DNA from: Gelatoporia subvermispora B | Lineage: Eukaryota > Basidiomycota > Agaricomycetes > Polyporales > Gelatoporiaceae | Length of the DNA stretch: 64,000 nt | Assembly (NCBI GenBank): GCA_000320605.2 | Contig: KB445804.1 | Span: 62,001-126,000 of the forward strand | Reading direction: 5' to 3' | Shown: positions 24,014-35,778 of the stretch, one piece after another | How positions within the stretch are numbered: the stretch's first letter is position 1 | Layout: each line of letters opens with the position of its first letter | Position numbers and translations under genes: made by a program | The notes under the pieces: model-generated | Databases searched by the model: none | What the model saw: only the letters and a program-made list of their open reading frames with translations | What the model was told of the DNA's origin: nothing

Positions 24014-26572
24014 ATGGCGACCCCCTCGTCGTCAGCGACTACCCCGTCCCCGCAGCTCAGACACACCACCGTCGCCCCCCCTGCCGGCATCGCTCCCAAT
24101 GGTGTCGCCACATCCTCGAGCGATAGGGAAGAGAGGGAGCGGGCCATACAGAAGTTCCTCGCCAGGGCCGAGATTGCCAAGGTATGCTCGCCTTTCGCTC
24201 ACCGCTGCTTTTCCGCGCAGCGAGCTCGTACTGAGGGGCATGCTTCTGTGGGGTTCTGGCGTGGCGCCCTGTCTGCGTCGCGCCATTCCACCCTCCGCTG
24301 TGTTTTGGCGGTATACTCAGGCCCTTGCGCCGGCCTGAGCAACTATCTCTAGCATGCTCCCGAGTACGTGGGGGTGCCTGCATGCTCGCAATCGCGTAGG
24401 CATCCCCACCCACACAATCCACTCTACACAATTATAGAACGCGGTAACTGGGCCATCGTCTGTGGCCCGACACTCTCCAATGGTACGCTGCGCATCGCGA
24501 GCCTTTTGTGGCTGACGCGTCGCTGCGTTGCTACTATCTGTAGAGCAACGCACGACGCATCAGCGTTGTGGCACGAATTGCGTACCGCTCCTTCTCTCTC
24601 GCGTTTCCAGAGCTCGTGAGCATGTTTTCACCGCCTTTCGCGTTTTTCGCCCCTTGTGCAAGCCAAACGTCTCACCGGCACCAAGTTGAGCCTGCGAATG
24701 GCCCGCACCCCGCACTGTCCTGCGGGCCTGATTGCGTCGATTATCAACCGCGCTCGACTTGCCGAGCCCCGCACTTCCAGAACAAGTGCACAACACGACA
24801 CGCGCTCATGAATCCGCGGCGGCGCCAGGGGTCCTGTCATACCGGCGCGCCTCGGGCTCCTTGGGCACACCCGTCCGCCCAATGCACCTAATTTGTGTAC
24901 CTCTCGTGACGTCAAATTACGGCTACTGACCTGCGCTATTATCCCACAGTTGACCCGAGGACTGCGTACGCGACTATCGTATGCTACCTATAAGGCAACG
25001 CATAACTTGTCGCATAACACTCTGCATGATCTCGAGGCTCAAGCAGAGTCTCAGGAAGCGCAGATGCGCCCCCTGGGCAATCGACCGGTCAATCATTTCA
25101 CGAATTCACCGGCACAAGGACCTACCGCGGCACCGACGACACCTGGCAGAACGGTTGCACGTAAAGGATCAATGGCTCCTCCACCTCCTGTCACTGCTTC
25201 CGCGACGCACAGCTTGTTTTCATCCATTCTCGCCCCGCCTCCTGCCAAGCGCGCGCGTACAATACATAATCCGGACGACCCACCCGTGCCGGCGCCCACC
25301 AAAGCCAAGCCGGCGGCGTCGCCATCGCGTAAACATCACGGTGCAGATGGATCGTACTCACGAGTGAAGGAACGCAAAGTGCCTAAGCACCATGACAAGG
25401 GTAAGAGCAAGCAGGCGGGCAGGACGGGGGGTCAGGAAGTGACAGCCGATGTCGATATTGATATGAAGGCCGCTGCGACGCTGACATCCTTGCTCCTTTC
25501 TTCGCGCCCATCTATCTCCGCAAATACGTCGTCCCCACGCTCAAGCGTGTCTACGGGCTCGGACATGGGATCGACGCAGTCGTACCAGCATTTCGTTCAG
25601 AGTTCGTCTAGGACTGGTACCGCCGCGACTTCGCTTATGCCTTCCGCCGAATCGTCGTTCGTGATGCGTCCCGGGCCATCGACTACGCCACCTCCGCCGA
25701 CGAACACAGAGAGCGGACAAGGTCTCATGCGTTCTGCTAGTCTCATGTCAGCCGCGACCACGACTCCGAAGGGTCAGGCTCGACCTGCAGAACGCGTCGG
25801 TGGCTCGGCGACTCCTCACCCGCCGAGTGACACCGAGGCAGCCGATCTAATGCTCTTCCTTGCGACTTCGCCGTCTCCGGTCCGGCCAACGACTAGGGAC
25901 CCGAAGGATGTCACGGCGTATCGCAGCCTGGGTGGGGGATCTGGATTGAAGGGGCGTGTGCTGTTCTCAGGAGGCGGATCGGAGGGCATGCCATCTCCAG
26001 GCAGGCCTCTGCGCAGAGATGAGGGTAGCTTCTCCTCCACGACATCGATTCGCACCGAGCCTGCAAGTGGAACAGAGTATGAGCAGGTTGACGGGCGGCT
26101 GAACAGAGCGCACGGACATACAATGCCGTCGAAGTTGTCCATAAGCCATGCACCAGGTGACCACCTCTCGATGGTGCCGATGGAACCGACAATTATTCCT
26201 CCTACACCAATTGATGCTCCTGCACAGCTCCTTCCAGCCCCGCCATCACCCTCGAGCCGCGAGTCTTCCCAGCTATCCCAGCGCCCGCCATCACATCCTC
26301 AGCAGTCTCTGTCCTCCGTCCCAGATGCCAAAAGATCTTCGTTCTCACAGGCCGCCCCTCCGACCCCGCAATTCAATTTCAATGACTTCATCAATGTCTC
26401 GCCCTCCCCCGCAGCAGGACCGTCGTCCCGACTTGCTTCCAGCCTACATCCCGACTTCGGGAGACGGCTTTTCGAGGAGCACGCCGGGCTGACCGGCGCT
26501 GCGCGTGGTGAGGCCTCGCCCGCTCGCAACCGCAGCAGTCTCGGCGCGGGGATCGACCTCGTCCAGAGCTGA
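24014..26572 (+). CDS. Whi5/Nrm1-like G1/S transcription repressor (candidate)
   Basis: Two exons (24014-24181 and 24950-26572) give 596 residues. The splice joins ERERAIQKFLARAEIAK to LTRGLRTRLSYATYKATHNL, forming one continuous helical segment that resembles the GTB motif by which Whi5 and Nrm1 bind SBF/MBF. A second conserved block is AADLMLFLATSPSPVRPT. The remainder is disordered, proline- and serine-rich and dense in SP/TP sites, as expected for a cyclin-dependent kinase substrate. Whi5-type proteins repress G1/S transcription until phosphorylated. The assignment rests on short motifs, so it is tentative. The intron of 768 bp is more than ten times the usual length in this window. Confidence 0.65.
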
Positions 26573-27360
26573 TCCGCGCGGGCGGCTGCCCCTGTTCCCG
26601 GCACGCATAGACTTCGTTTTGGTTCCACTGTATCCGGTACATGCTTCGCGGACGGTCCATCGTGTACAATGCCAATGCCATCGATCTCTGTAGCATCAGC
26701 CTGCGACAACGCCCATGCCCGGCCCGGCCGCTATTTATTGGATGCCCGCTCTGTCCCCCTCGCCTCTTCTTTCGCCCCCTCCACGCAATATCTCGCCCCA
26801 TCTCGCCCCCTCTCGCCCCCTCTATACATGCGTCTGGCCCTAGCGGCGCTGCTGCGCGAATATTTATCAAGTGAATGTCGGTGTCCTTGGGTGTGTGGAC
26901 GGTCGCATTGTAGCCGGTTTGTCTCTTGTCGCCTTCGCTCATATCATTCTCCGTATCGGTGGTGTCTGCTCACATTTAAGCTCAATTCGCGTTGCCTCTT
27001 GTCTACGTTCGCTGTGCACATCACGGCCTGCGGTGCTCGAGTGCCGCTTCGTTCTCCCTTGGTTACTTAATCTTCGATGTACATGTCTCGGCCCATTTCA
27101 CACTTTTTATGTCTTGCGTACCTTGTCGCTATCCGTTCCTTACGTCTGGATCTCACTGCATCGGTATTACGAACTACTATCTTGTACGTCATGTCCTAAT
27201 GAAATTCATGTTTTTGGATATACATATCCTAGGAGCGTCCGATTTTGGCCTTCTGCCGGAATGCGCGTAGTACAGGTATATATGCATGGGCACGCTGGAA
27301 GTTCAGCGGAGATCAAATAGATAGGCTTCCTTTCTTGGTAGCAGTACACCCATATTGGGG
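26573..27360. other. Intergenic, 3' of the Whi5-like candidate
   Basis: Pyrimidine-rich sequence likely to include the 3' UTR. Overlapping open frames on both strands show no domain. Confidence 0.4.
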
Positions 27361-28097
27361 GAGTACTGACGAAATGAGTAGTAGTAGGACTCCCCATTTC
27401 CGCCCGTGGCCGTAATAAGAGCACCGTTACTCTTATTATGCGCTTATCTAAGCCCGCCGCCTCCCGCCTTCGCGTGGCCCGCCTGTGGTCACTGCCACTG
27501 TGCCAGCACATAGCACGCCGTCTCCGGACCTTCTTTACTCTGCCGGATGACTGGAGAATGATGCCCTCGATGACAGCACTGACAAGTGACAGTAGTTCCA
27601 GCTCAGATCACACCCCAGTGACAAGTCAGTACAGCGGGTCCCCGACTTTTACGAGTACCTCATCGTCGAATTGGGCTGGTGTCCCTCCGTTTTCTGATGG
27701 TTCTTGTTCTTTCCCGTTATCAGGATAACCCTCACAGAACCCGGTATATTCACTTCCCTCCACTAGTACGATTACCGACCCGTAGCATGTCTCTGAGCAG
27801 TCCCCTCGGCCTGCTGCTTAGTCGCACTACAACCCTTACTATACGTAGACTAGATTGAATACATAATATAATGTGCACTGAACGTCTTCTTTGGATGGTC
27901 GACAGAGCTAAGTGCCGACGCTGAGCTCATCACGGAGAGCGGCGGGCCACGAAGCCAGCGCGCCCGACACTGACGCGAACGAGTCCTGATTTGGTGATGG
28001 CGGCGCCGCCTCAGTAAGATTTGGTGCGGTGCTGGGTGCGGCCGCCGAGTCTTACTCTTATTGCACGACTCCTACTCCTACTACTTTTGTATAGACT
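27361..28097. mobile_element. Candidate non-autonomous terminal-inverted-repeat transposon (MITE-like)
   Basis: The 10-bp sequence CATATTGGGG occurs at 27351-27360 and again at 28098-28107, directly flanking this 737-bp stretch like a target-site duplication. The ends are imperfect inverted repeats. The left end contains AGTAGTAGTAGGACTC then AATAAGAG, and the reverse complement of the right end contains AGTAGTAGGAGTAGGAGTC then AATAAGAG. A 9-bp hairpin (TAATAAGAG at 27413, CTCTTATTA at 27430) lies near the left end. No transposase is encoded. Duplications of about 8 bp are typical of hAT and of KDZ-type elements, but I cannot assign a superfamily. Confidence 0.5.
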
Positions 28098-28107
28098 CAT
28101 ATTGGGG

Positions 28108-28632
28108 AGGGCAAGATGACGGCGGTGACGTCGACGTCCTGTTTGTGTTCCTGCTCCGTGCGTCATCGATCGAGTTAGCATAGATTTCTAGATCTCTTAC
28201 GCTTGACATGTCCGCCATAAAGAGCTCAGAGGAAAACATTTACTCGTAAGCTGGTCACGGGAAGACGGGAGGTCCCGGCGAGCCCCGAATGGTGGTCTAT
28301 CTGCCTGGTCCTGCCAGACAACGACAGAGGCTAGATCGAAATACGCGCACACGGACAGAGACGGACTCTTTCCCCAGATCTTCCTGGTTCTCAAACAGTA
28401 GGTTGGCTGAACTGAGGTCAGTGCGCACTGAGTTCACTACCGCCAACGTCTTATTCGCTAACCACGCCAGCAAAGTCTAAAGTCACGTGGACAACCTTCT
28501 TTAACATTCCTGGTCCTGCAGGGCAAGAATAGCCGCCGGCAACGCACGTGCTATGCGCGCTCACCGCGTCGCGCGACGTCCCCGGCTTCGTGCTCACCTC
28601 GCTCATCCACCTAGACGTCGACCTCGCCAAAC
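28108..28632. other. Intergenic, upstream of the conserved fungal gene
   Basis: About 525 bp with no gene or RNA that I can support; likely promoter of the next gene. Confidence 0.4.
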
Positions 28633-31083
28633 ATGGCGCATCCCGGGCCCTCCATCTCCCAACATGACATGAACTACCTAAGACAACCCTCTTCATCGCC
28701 GATCATGAGTCGTCTCTCCGCCCCTGGCAGCAGTACAGTGACAGGACCCACGCCGTTCAGAGCACCCGCGCATAAACATGCACATCATCTGCACTCTATC
28801 CCTCCTCGGGAGAAGTCTACAAGAACACTCATCATTGATCATTTGCTTTGGGTACATGCTCGAACTCGATTCTCGCAGGCTCGGGCTGAGCTAGGTATGA
28901 CCGATCGCACCGGCGGCCCCCCCTCTTCGAACTATGCGCACCGGGAGCGACCAGAAAATTATGAAGAAGAAGAGGAAGTATATAGTGACGGAGAGGACGT
29001 GGCAACCCTCACTGCAAGATCCGGAGGTCCTGGACATACACATGAAGATGCGGAGGATGAACGGCTAGAGAGGCAAGATCTTGCTCTCGCTCGAAATCTC
29101 AGGCAACGAGCAGAGAGTGTAGAGAAGGTGGCGACTGCCATGCTAGACCAACCCCCAGAGGTACCTCCAATCCACCCTGACGACCTCCTCGACCCGCCAA
29201 CATCTCCCAAACTCCTTCCTCAGAATCAGAGCCTGCACCAACACACACTTCCAAACGGTGTTCGCCTACGACTTGCTCTCGCAACGGTCATCAACGATCT
29301 CTTCTCCCGACGTGCACCCAGTAGACCACCCAATAGCCGCCCTGTCGCCGCCTCTTCGTCTTCTTCTCCAACTAGCTCTCTCCCTCCCGCGCTTGTTCCG
29401 CTTGCAGATATCTCCTCTGCATCCTATTTCTTCGGCCTGAGTCAGAACGCTAACCCGGACGCGCCTCCTCCGGTCTCGCAACGACACTATCCCACTGACT
29501 ATATTCGCTCCCTGTACGACATCGGCGCCGATCCAGACACGCAAAACTCGCCTCCCGCACTACGATGTCCCCGTCATCTACACATGGGGTGCGAGATTTG
29601 CGTGGAGGCCAAGGCGCAGGGTCCGCCACGTAGCGGTGGGCGCTCGCGAAGCACAGGACGCGCGGTCTCGAGCGCTGGGAGTAGTCCTGCCGACCAGGCG
29701 GCTGGGACAAGCAACAGCGCAGGGGCCCCGGGCGGCGGTGTGACAGGATGGCAAGATGGAAGTGGGATTGGGAGCGGACTTTCGCGGTCGACCCATGAGG
29801 GCACCGTGCTGCGCCGCCCGTCTGTCGCGACCATCGCGAGGGCGGGCGATCAGCGGGCGATGCACAACACAAAGTTGGCTGAGCTCATTGTGCGCTTCAT
29901 GCGTCTGAGTGCTTTGGTCGCTATTGAGCTTGGGAGGGAGGCGTTGGAGGATCGTGCGTCGGTTGATGGCGGCGAGCCGCGGCACTCTGATCCATCCAGT
30001 TCTGGCTCGTCCTCAGGCCGGCCCACTTCGTCGAATGGGCCCCTGTCAAATCCTGCGTACTCGCCTCAGACGTCGCCACGGACGTTAACGCACCGCAATC
30101 TAGCGACTGCGGACGGCTTGTACTACTATGCGTTGCGGCCTTCGCGCGAGTGGTATTTCCTGTTCGCCGGTCTGCTGACGCGCGCTGTGTTTGAAGGCTA
30201 CATGACAGCGGGATGGAGGGGCATTGAGCCTCTGGAAATCCTCATAGGAATTGGTCTAGGCGCTGTCCCTCAGCCACCACGACCTCCGGTGGCTGAGGAA
30301 ACAGGACAATCAGCCAATGGACCCGCGGGTTCCAGCTCAGGCGATGCGGTGAAAGCCGGGGAGAAGGCAGATGAAGATGAATTCAAGAACTTCGACCCTG
30401 ACGACCTGCCCAATCTCGATGATGCCGCACGGTTACTGTTCCCGTCGCTGCGAGAGGAAGGGTCCCGGAGGGAGGGTGCAGAGCTCGAGTACGAGATTGA
30501 GATGATCGAGAGACTGGGTAGAGTGAGTCGCTCTATACCCTGTGATGAGATGTTGGCTAAACGACTTGCAGTTCTATGACGTTCCACAGTCAACACCAGA
30601 CCTTGCTACGCATATGGAAGACCTAGCCTGGCAGTATCCCGCTGAGGCCGTGGAACGCGCCGCGGTGCGATTCTGTGAGGCGATCGCACGATGGCGAGGC
30701 AAGCCTGAGCTAGAAACGGTGGGTATAATGGGTTCGGTTCGCATTCGTTTGCTCCGTCTTACTGATGCTTCTAGTACAAGAAGGCGCCATGGATAGTCAA
30801 CCAGCGGGCGAAGAAGGCTAATACTGGGGGTGCAGCCATGTCGATCGATTCGCTTGTCCACTCGAACCCGACAAGTCCATCGACGACAGCAGTGCCAGAG
30901 CCGACAACGGAACCTCAGTCATCCATGCAGAGGCCTCCATCGGATTCGCGCCCACGGCGACCGTCTATTGAACGGTACTTTACCTTGCCTCAGAACCTCG
31001 TGCTACACGGACGCAAAAGACGGCGAGATGAGACCGACAAGGCTGATGAGGCCAGAAGGATGCCTGCACCGCCATATGCATAA
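28633..31083 (+). CDS. Conserved fungal protein of unknown function
   Basis: Three exons (28633-30522, 30572-30718, 30775-31083) give 781 residues. Conserved-looking blocks are separated by disordered serine- and proline-rich segments: REKSTRTLIIDHLLWVHART then ARAELGM, LARNLRQRAESVEKVATAM, LPNGVRLRLALATVINDLF, HYPTDYIRSLYDIGAD, and CPRHLHMGCEICVEAK with closely spaced Cys and His. These are followed by KLAELIVRFMRLSALVAIELG, a hydrophobic block YYYALRPSREWYFLFAGLL with RAVFEGYMTAGW, and a C-terminal helix EAVERAAVRFCEAIARW. The tail has a basic cluster, GRKRRRDETDK, suggesting nuclear entry. I do not recognise the family. Length, splice sites and codon pattern support a real gene. Confidence 0.8.
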
Positions 31084-31489
31084 ACTCGTGTTCTGTGATT
31101 GTGTATCGGTATGCCCAGGCTCTTACTCACAAACTTCAATGACTGACCGGATCCTCAGCTATAGACCCTGCTATCGTTTTGTTTTCTCCGGGCTTTTGCA
31201 GTAATACTCCATCCCATATATACATTCGCTGAATATTCTAGATACAGTATACAAATTGTACGTATAGAAAGCAAACAAGTTGGCAAGAGGGTGCCTTGAG
31301 GTGGATTTCGGATTGCTGGGCTTGGAAGACGGGAACAGGGCCCGCCTCTTCGGCCACCAAGCATCATTTTCCTGACGCCTCGCACCCTTTTCCTGGCGTC
31401 TTTTTTCCTGCTCTTCTCGACGCCTCACCTCCTCCTGTCGGGTGGTTTCCATCGCGTGGTGCCTCAATGCGTCCACACTGCCTAGCATC

Positions 31490-32560
31490 TCACATTCGCG
31501 CCGCGGCCTGCCGCGCGTCCAGGTCCCGGTTGACCTGCTGCAACTTCATGGTCTCCTCCAGAGAGCAGGCCAGCTCCTGGCGCAGATGATGAAGCCCGTG
31601 TACACGGTCAACCTCATCGTTGTCGACGCCGTGAACGCCGTTATATCGCCCGTCCATATCGTCTGCTGCGCCAGGAGACACTTCTGCATCTTTGATCCTG
31701 CCCTCCAACTTCATTTAATGCTCAACCAGTTCATTCCGCAACGCTTCGACGGCTTCGGTTTGTGAGAGTCTTATCCTCATCGACAGTCTCTTGCTGTATT
31801 CGTAGGATCTGCGGAGGCGTGTTAAGGAGGGTGCAGAGGATTGTGTAGCAGGATCCTTTTGTGTCGTGGTGTCGAAGTATCCGTGACCCCCTGTCGATCG
31901 CATCTTTAAAGAAAAGGGAGTTGTTGAACCAGTTCTCGCTCTCGCGCAGCTCCAACCGTTTCCTGCACCTCGTCCCACATGTTGGTCACGATGATCACGT
32001 TCTTCACAGCGCCGCTCCCGCAGACCTTATTGAAAATGCGGTAGTTCTCTTTTGCGATACCACTCATGCGGACATCGGATATGCGATGCAGATACAGGAC
32101 CCCGGTGATCTTATGGCCCTTGCCATAACTTGCACGGTTGCCAGAACATTAGGGCAAGCATTCACAGAGTATGGGGATGTACCGTTCACACTGCTGTCAA
32201 GAAGGTTTGGATCTCCCTCAAGATGTCAGCTTGAGATCGAGCTGTGTCGTCGAATCCAGGCATATCCACAACCGTGACGGGCTGACCGTCGAGTTGAAAG
32301 GTCGCAACCTCGATTTCTGCGGTGCATGATACCATGCCTTCTCCGACCCTCAGCTAGCGACCCGCTTATGGTGTTTACGAGCTGAAGTAGCTAGGTGAGC
32401 ATTATTCGCGTTTTTGCGAGCCAGTTGAGTGACCTTGGTTTTGCCTGCGCCAGTTGGGCCCATGATCATATCCATGTCTGGTCAGCCTTTTTTCAGATTC
32501 GGCCGATAGAATTTACTTGGTAGACACTCACAGGATAATGCTTCCATTACTAGGAGTCAT
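31490..32560 (-). pseudogene. P-loop GTPase family copy C (class I), decayed
   Basis: The start region (MTPSNGSIIL), G1 (IMGPTGAGKTK), G3 (as DMPGFDD) and LYLHRISDVRMSGI with VTNMWDEV are all recognisable and are cut by introns at the family positions. The reading frame is broken at least three times: after SGSLA in exon 3 (about 32365), after RERELVQQ (about 31930), and after DEDKTL (about 31775). Reading past these breaks shows the expected FFKDAIDRGSRILRHHDT and a coiled-coil tail, which continues as charged sequence to about 31375. It lies head-to-head with copy D. It probably makes no full-length protein. Confidence 0.85.
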
Positions 32561-33135
32561 TGCGACCTCAGAATGAGATATCGATAAGGGTAATGGAACT
32601 CGATAGATATAGCATATCGAACGGACCGAAACTGGGAGATATAAATAGCGTATGGTACTGCAATCGCACCATTCCGAAGCGGTACACATGCAGCGCAACC
32701 TCCGCGGTCTGTCTGTTACCTTTGGCCCTGTGACAGTGCATGGCTGCCAGGTGATTCCATGTTCCGCAATTGCGTGTATCCACATTCCGATCCCTCGCGA
32801 ATATTATGCACGAAGCTGACAGGTGGCGTTCCACGAACAGGTATATATATGACACCCTGCTTCACAATCACACATGCGCCTAGCTCGTGGATCTAATTTT
32901 GCCCAGTCACGAATATGGTGTGTCGTGTGCAAGAAATTGAAACCTATACACGTGGAAGTCTCTTTATGTGTGCTGCTGTGTCGTTCAGCTCAAGCTCGAC
33001 CTACCTGGAGTCAGTACTGCAAGTGCATCTCAACTCAGTGCCCGATTGCATGTTATGCAGAGCAAAGACTAATCTCTACGGATCATGTACGTTCCTGACT
33101 ATGTCTCTTCACAGAAATTATTGATAGGTTGACAG
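32561..33135. other. Divergent region between GTPase copies C and D; first exon of D not resolved
   Basis: The stretch contains the TATA-like element at 32842-32849. The expected first exon of copy D, ending with two bases before the intron that precedes 33136, is not found in frame: a TAA lies upstream of the best donor near 33087. Confidence 0.45.
32842..32849 (+). promoter_or_regulatory. TATA-like element upstream of GTPase copy D
   Basis: TATATATA, about 25 nt upstream of the first ATG (32874) on the plus strand. It suggests that copy D is or was transcribed from here. Confidence 0.4.
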
Positions 33136-34216
33136 GGTAATGGGTCCTACCGGATCTGGCAAGACCTCGGTGAGTGTATTGACATTGCGCAGATCGATAA
33201 TAACGATACTTACTGACAACGAGCTTAGTTCATCAATCATGCCAGCGGATCCCAGCTGCGAACAAATTCTGGGTTGATGTCGTGTACCGATCAAATTCAA
33301 ATAGCTGGGCCTTTCACGCTAGACGAGTATTCAATAACGTTGGTCGATACCCCGGGATTCAACGATACTGTGAGGAGCGATGCGCAGATCCTCGGCCTGA
33401 TATCCGATTTCGTTGTCGCCGAGTAAGTTGTTCTCAAATAAGAAGGCTGCGTACTGACTGCCAGAGATTAGATACGAGAGAGGATATCGGTTTACTGGTA
33501 TCCTCTACTTTCATCGAATTTCAGACAACAGGATCGGAGGAGCCGCATTACGGAATTTCAGATTCTTCCGGGCACTCTGCGGCAACCACGCGCTGAAGAG
33601 TTCTGCTATTGTCACGAATATGTGGGGGGAAGTCAGCAAAGAAGTTGGCCGGGAGCGTGAAGAAGAACTCATGCGTAAGGACATCCTTTTCAAACCTGCT
33701 CTCGATGCAGGCGCAAGGCTCTACCGACATGAATTCAATCCTGAAAGCGCTCACGAGATCCTACGCCGCGTGATTAAGAATAGGCCATGCACCCTTCTCC
33801 TGCAGCAGGAGATCGTCGAGCAGGGTAAACACATTAGCGCGACTGCCGCTGGTGTTGCATTTCTGGGCGAGCTTGCCCTTGTCCAGCAGAAGTACCAGGA
33901 CCAACTGCGGGAACTCTTGAAGGAGATCGATGAAGCTATTGCCAATCATGATGAAGATGATCGCGTGGAACTTGAGGACGGCCTGCAGAGGCTGGAGGCA
34001 CAGGAGGAACGTAGGAAGGCGGAGGAACGATTGATACGAGATGCGCCCAGGTATCACACTCTCGAGGCAGGATCATGGGGCCCCTCGCTGATTTTTTCTG
34101 TGTTCGCGGTGTCTGCTGATTTTGTTTGGTCTGCAGTTTCAGCATTTTTCCGTGCTGCTTGGCTCACGCTTCGAGGGTTCTGTCAAGATGTTGGCAAGCG
34201 TCTCACTGGCGCGTAG
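33136..34216 (+). CDS. P-loop GTPase family copy D (class II), 5' exon unresolved
   Basis: Exons 33136-33169 (34 nt), 33229-33422 (194 nt) and 33472-34216 are in frame with each other. G1 is GPTGSGKTS, G3 is DTPGFND, then GILYFHRISDNRIGG and VTNMWGEV, then DILFKPALDAGARLYRHE. A charged helix (KYQDQLRELLKEIDEAI) leads to a hydrophobic tail, SLIFSVFAVSADFVWSAVSA, that could be a membrane anchor. It is the closest relative of copy A. No in-frame upstream start was found, so either the first exon lies further upstream, translation starts at the ATG inside the P-loop exon (33141), or the 5' end is lost. It converges on copy E. Confidence 0.7.
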
Positions 34217-34506
34217 TGGCTCACTGTTCGTGCTAGCCCTGCAATGTAACTAGATTTATGTATCGGAGGCTACTATACGTGTCTCGATTTCTTCGTCCCT
34301 TTCCGTGCACAGCCTTCAGACATGATACACAATTCCTCAGCAAGGCTCCACGGTTGTGCTAGAGCGCCTCCGAGATTACGGCTCTTCCGCGATAAGCCTA
34401 GAATTCTAGGCACTGTAATTCGATGTGTCCTCGTTGATTTGCTGCCTCCAAAAAGTGGTGCTAAGGGGATGCTGAATAGATAGGGAGATAACCGTTCGAA
34501 AAAGAT

Positions 34507-35778
34507 TCAACCAAAGAACATGTCTATAACACCTCCGATTGCCCCGAAAAGGCCGCCTCGACGCCGACGCGGTGCACTTTGCGGACGTTTCGTTTCGTGT
34601 TTGGCGCTCCTCTCGGGTTCTCCGCGGGCTTTCCCGAGCTTCATGTCACGGATCTCAGCAGTCAGTTCATCTAACTTGCTGTCATAGTGCTTCTTCATAG
34701 CCTCCATGCTCCGCTCCATCTCTGCAGCCTTCCGCAGCGCCTCCGAAACACGCGCCTTTTGCTCCTGACTTTCCTTTAACATTTCCCCCTTCTCTTCTTC
34801 GACTAACGCGACCTTCTCACGCAGTGCTTTCATGGAATAGCGCAACTCTTTCACCTCCGTGCTGTCCGCGTCAGGTTGTTTCGTGTTTGCTTCTATAAAT
34901 TCCCGTTGTACCTCCTCTAGTTCCTCTCCATATTTCGTTAGCTGTCCATCGAGCTTTTTCTGCAGGTCTGTTCCCGCTTCTGTCCGTGGAAGTGATTTCT
35001 GCTCGTCAACAGTCTCCTGTTGGATCTGCAAAGTACGAGGAGACGTGTCGAGAAGCGAGCGAATTATCCTGCGCCCTGACTTTTTTGAATCGTGGTACCG
35101 CATCATTCGTGCCCCGTTATCAATGGCGTCCTTAAAGAAAAGGGGTTTGGGGCCTAGTTCTCGCTCTCGCTCCAGACCGACCTCCTCTTTCACTTCGCTC
35201 CACATATTTGTCACGATTGCCACGTTCTCCATAGCCCCGCTGCCGCAGATCTTCCTGAACATGCGGAAGTTCTCCTGACCAATCCCACTCATGCATGCGG
35301 AAGTCACAGATCCGGTGCATATACAGAATGCCTGCGACTTTTTGCCCTTCCTCGTATCTTTAAAAGCAGGATGAGGTGCGAGCGGGACATATGGTCATAA
35401 GGGATTTAACTCACGATTGACGGAGGAATGCAGATATCTCCTTAAAAATGTCGGCTTGTGATCGACTCGAATCATCGAACCCAGGTGTGTCTACTAAAGC
35501 GACGAGCTGCCCATCTAGGTCGAGCGTAGCAAGCTCGACCTGTCCTGTGCAAGACTCGAGACCTGTTCCGACCCGAAACTGCGACCCGGTCACGGTGTTG
35601 ATAACCTGGTATGTGTTGCAATCAGCTACCGACACTGATATGAGCCATTCAAATAACGCTGACCTTCGATTTTCCTGACCCAGTCGGACCCATTACGCTG
35701 AGCATTGGGACCTCAGTAATGTCTGTGTCACCGTAAATGGATTGCTCACGGGATGAGAATTGTTTTTTGAGACCCCAT
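34507..35778 (-). pseudogene. P-loop GTPase family copy E (class I), interrupted by a 4-bp insertion
   Basis: Exon structure and sequence match copy B closely: a 29-nt first exon encoding MGSQKTILIP, a 34-nt P-loop exon (GPTGSGKSK), a 191-nt exon with DTPGFDD (35415-35605), and a last exon with a long coiled coil. At 35290-35297 CATG is duplicated in tandem, between DFRM and SGIG, which shifts the frame and would end the protein early. Apart from this the downstream frame is open to 34507 and ends SAPRRRRGGLFGAIGGVIDM. The lesion is therefore recent or a sequencing error. Expression of a shortened product cannot be excluded. Confidence 0.75.

Noticed and set aside
26750..26830. CGCCCC-rich repeats (CTCGCCCCCTCT units)
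   Set aside because: Only a few imperfect units in a pyrimidine-rich 3' region; not distinct enough to call a repeat array.
28633..31083. Assignment as Opi1 or another named regulator
   Set aside because: None of the blocks matches motifs I can place with certainty, so it was left as unknown.
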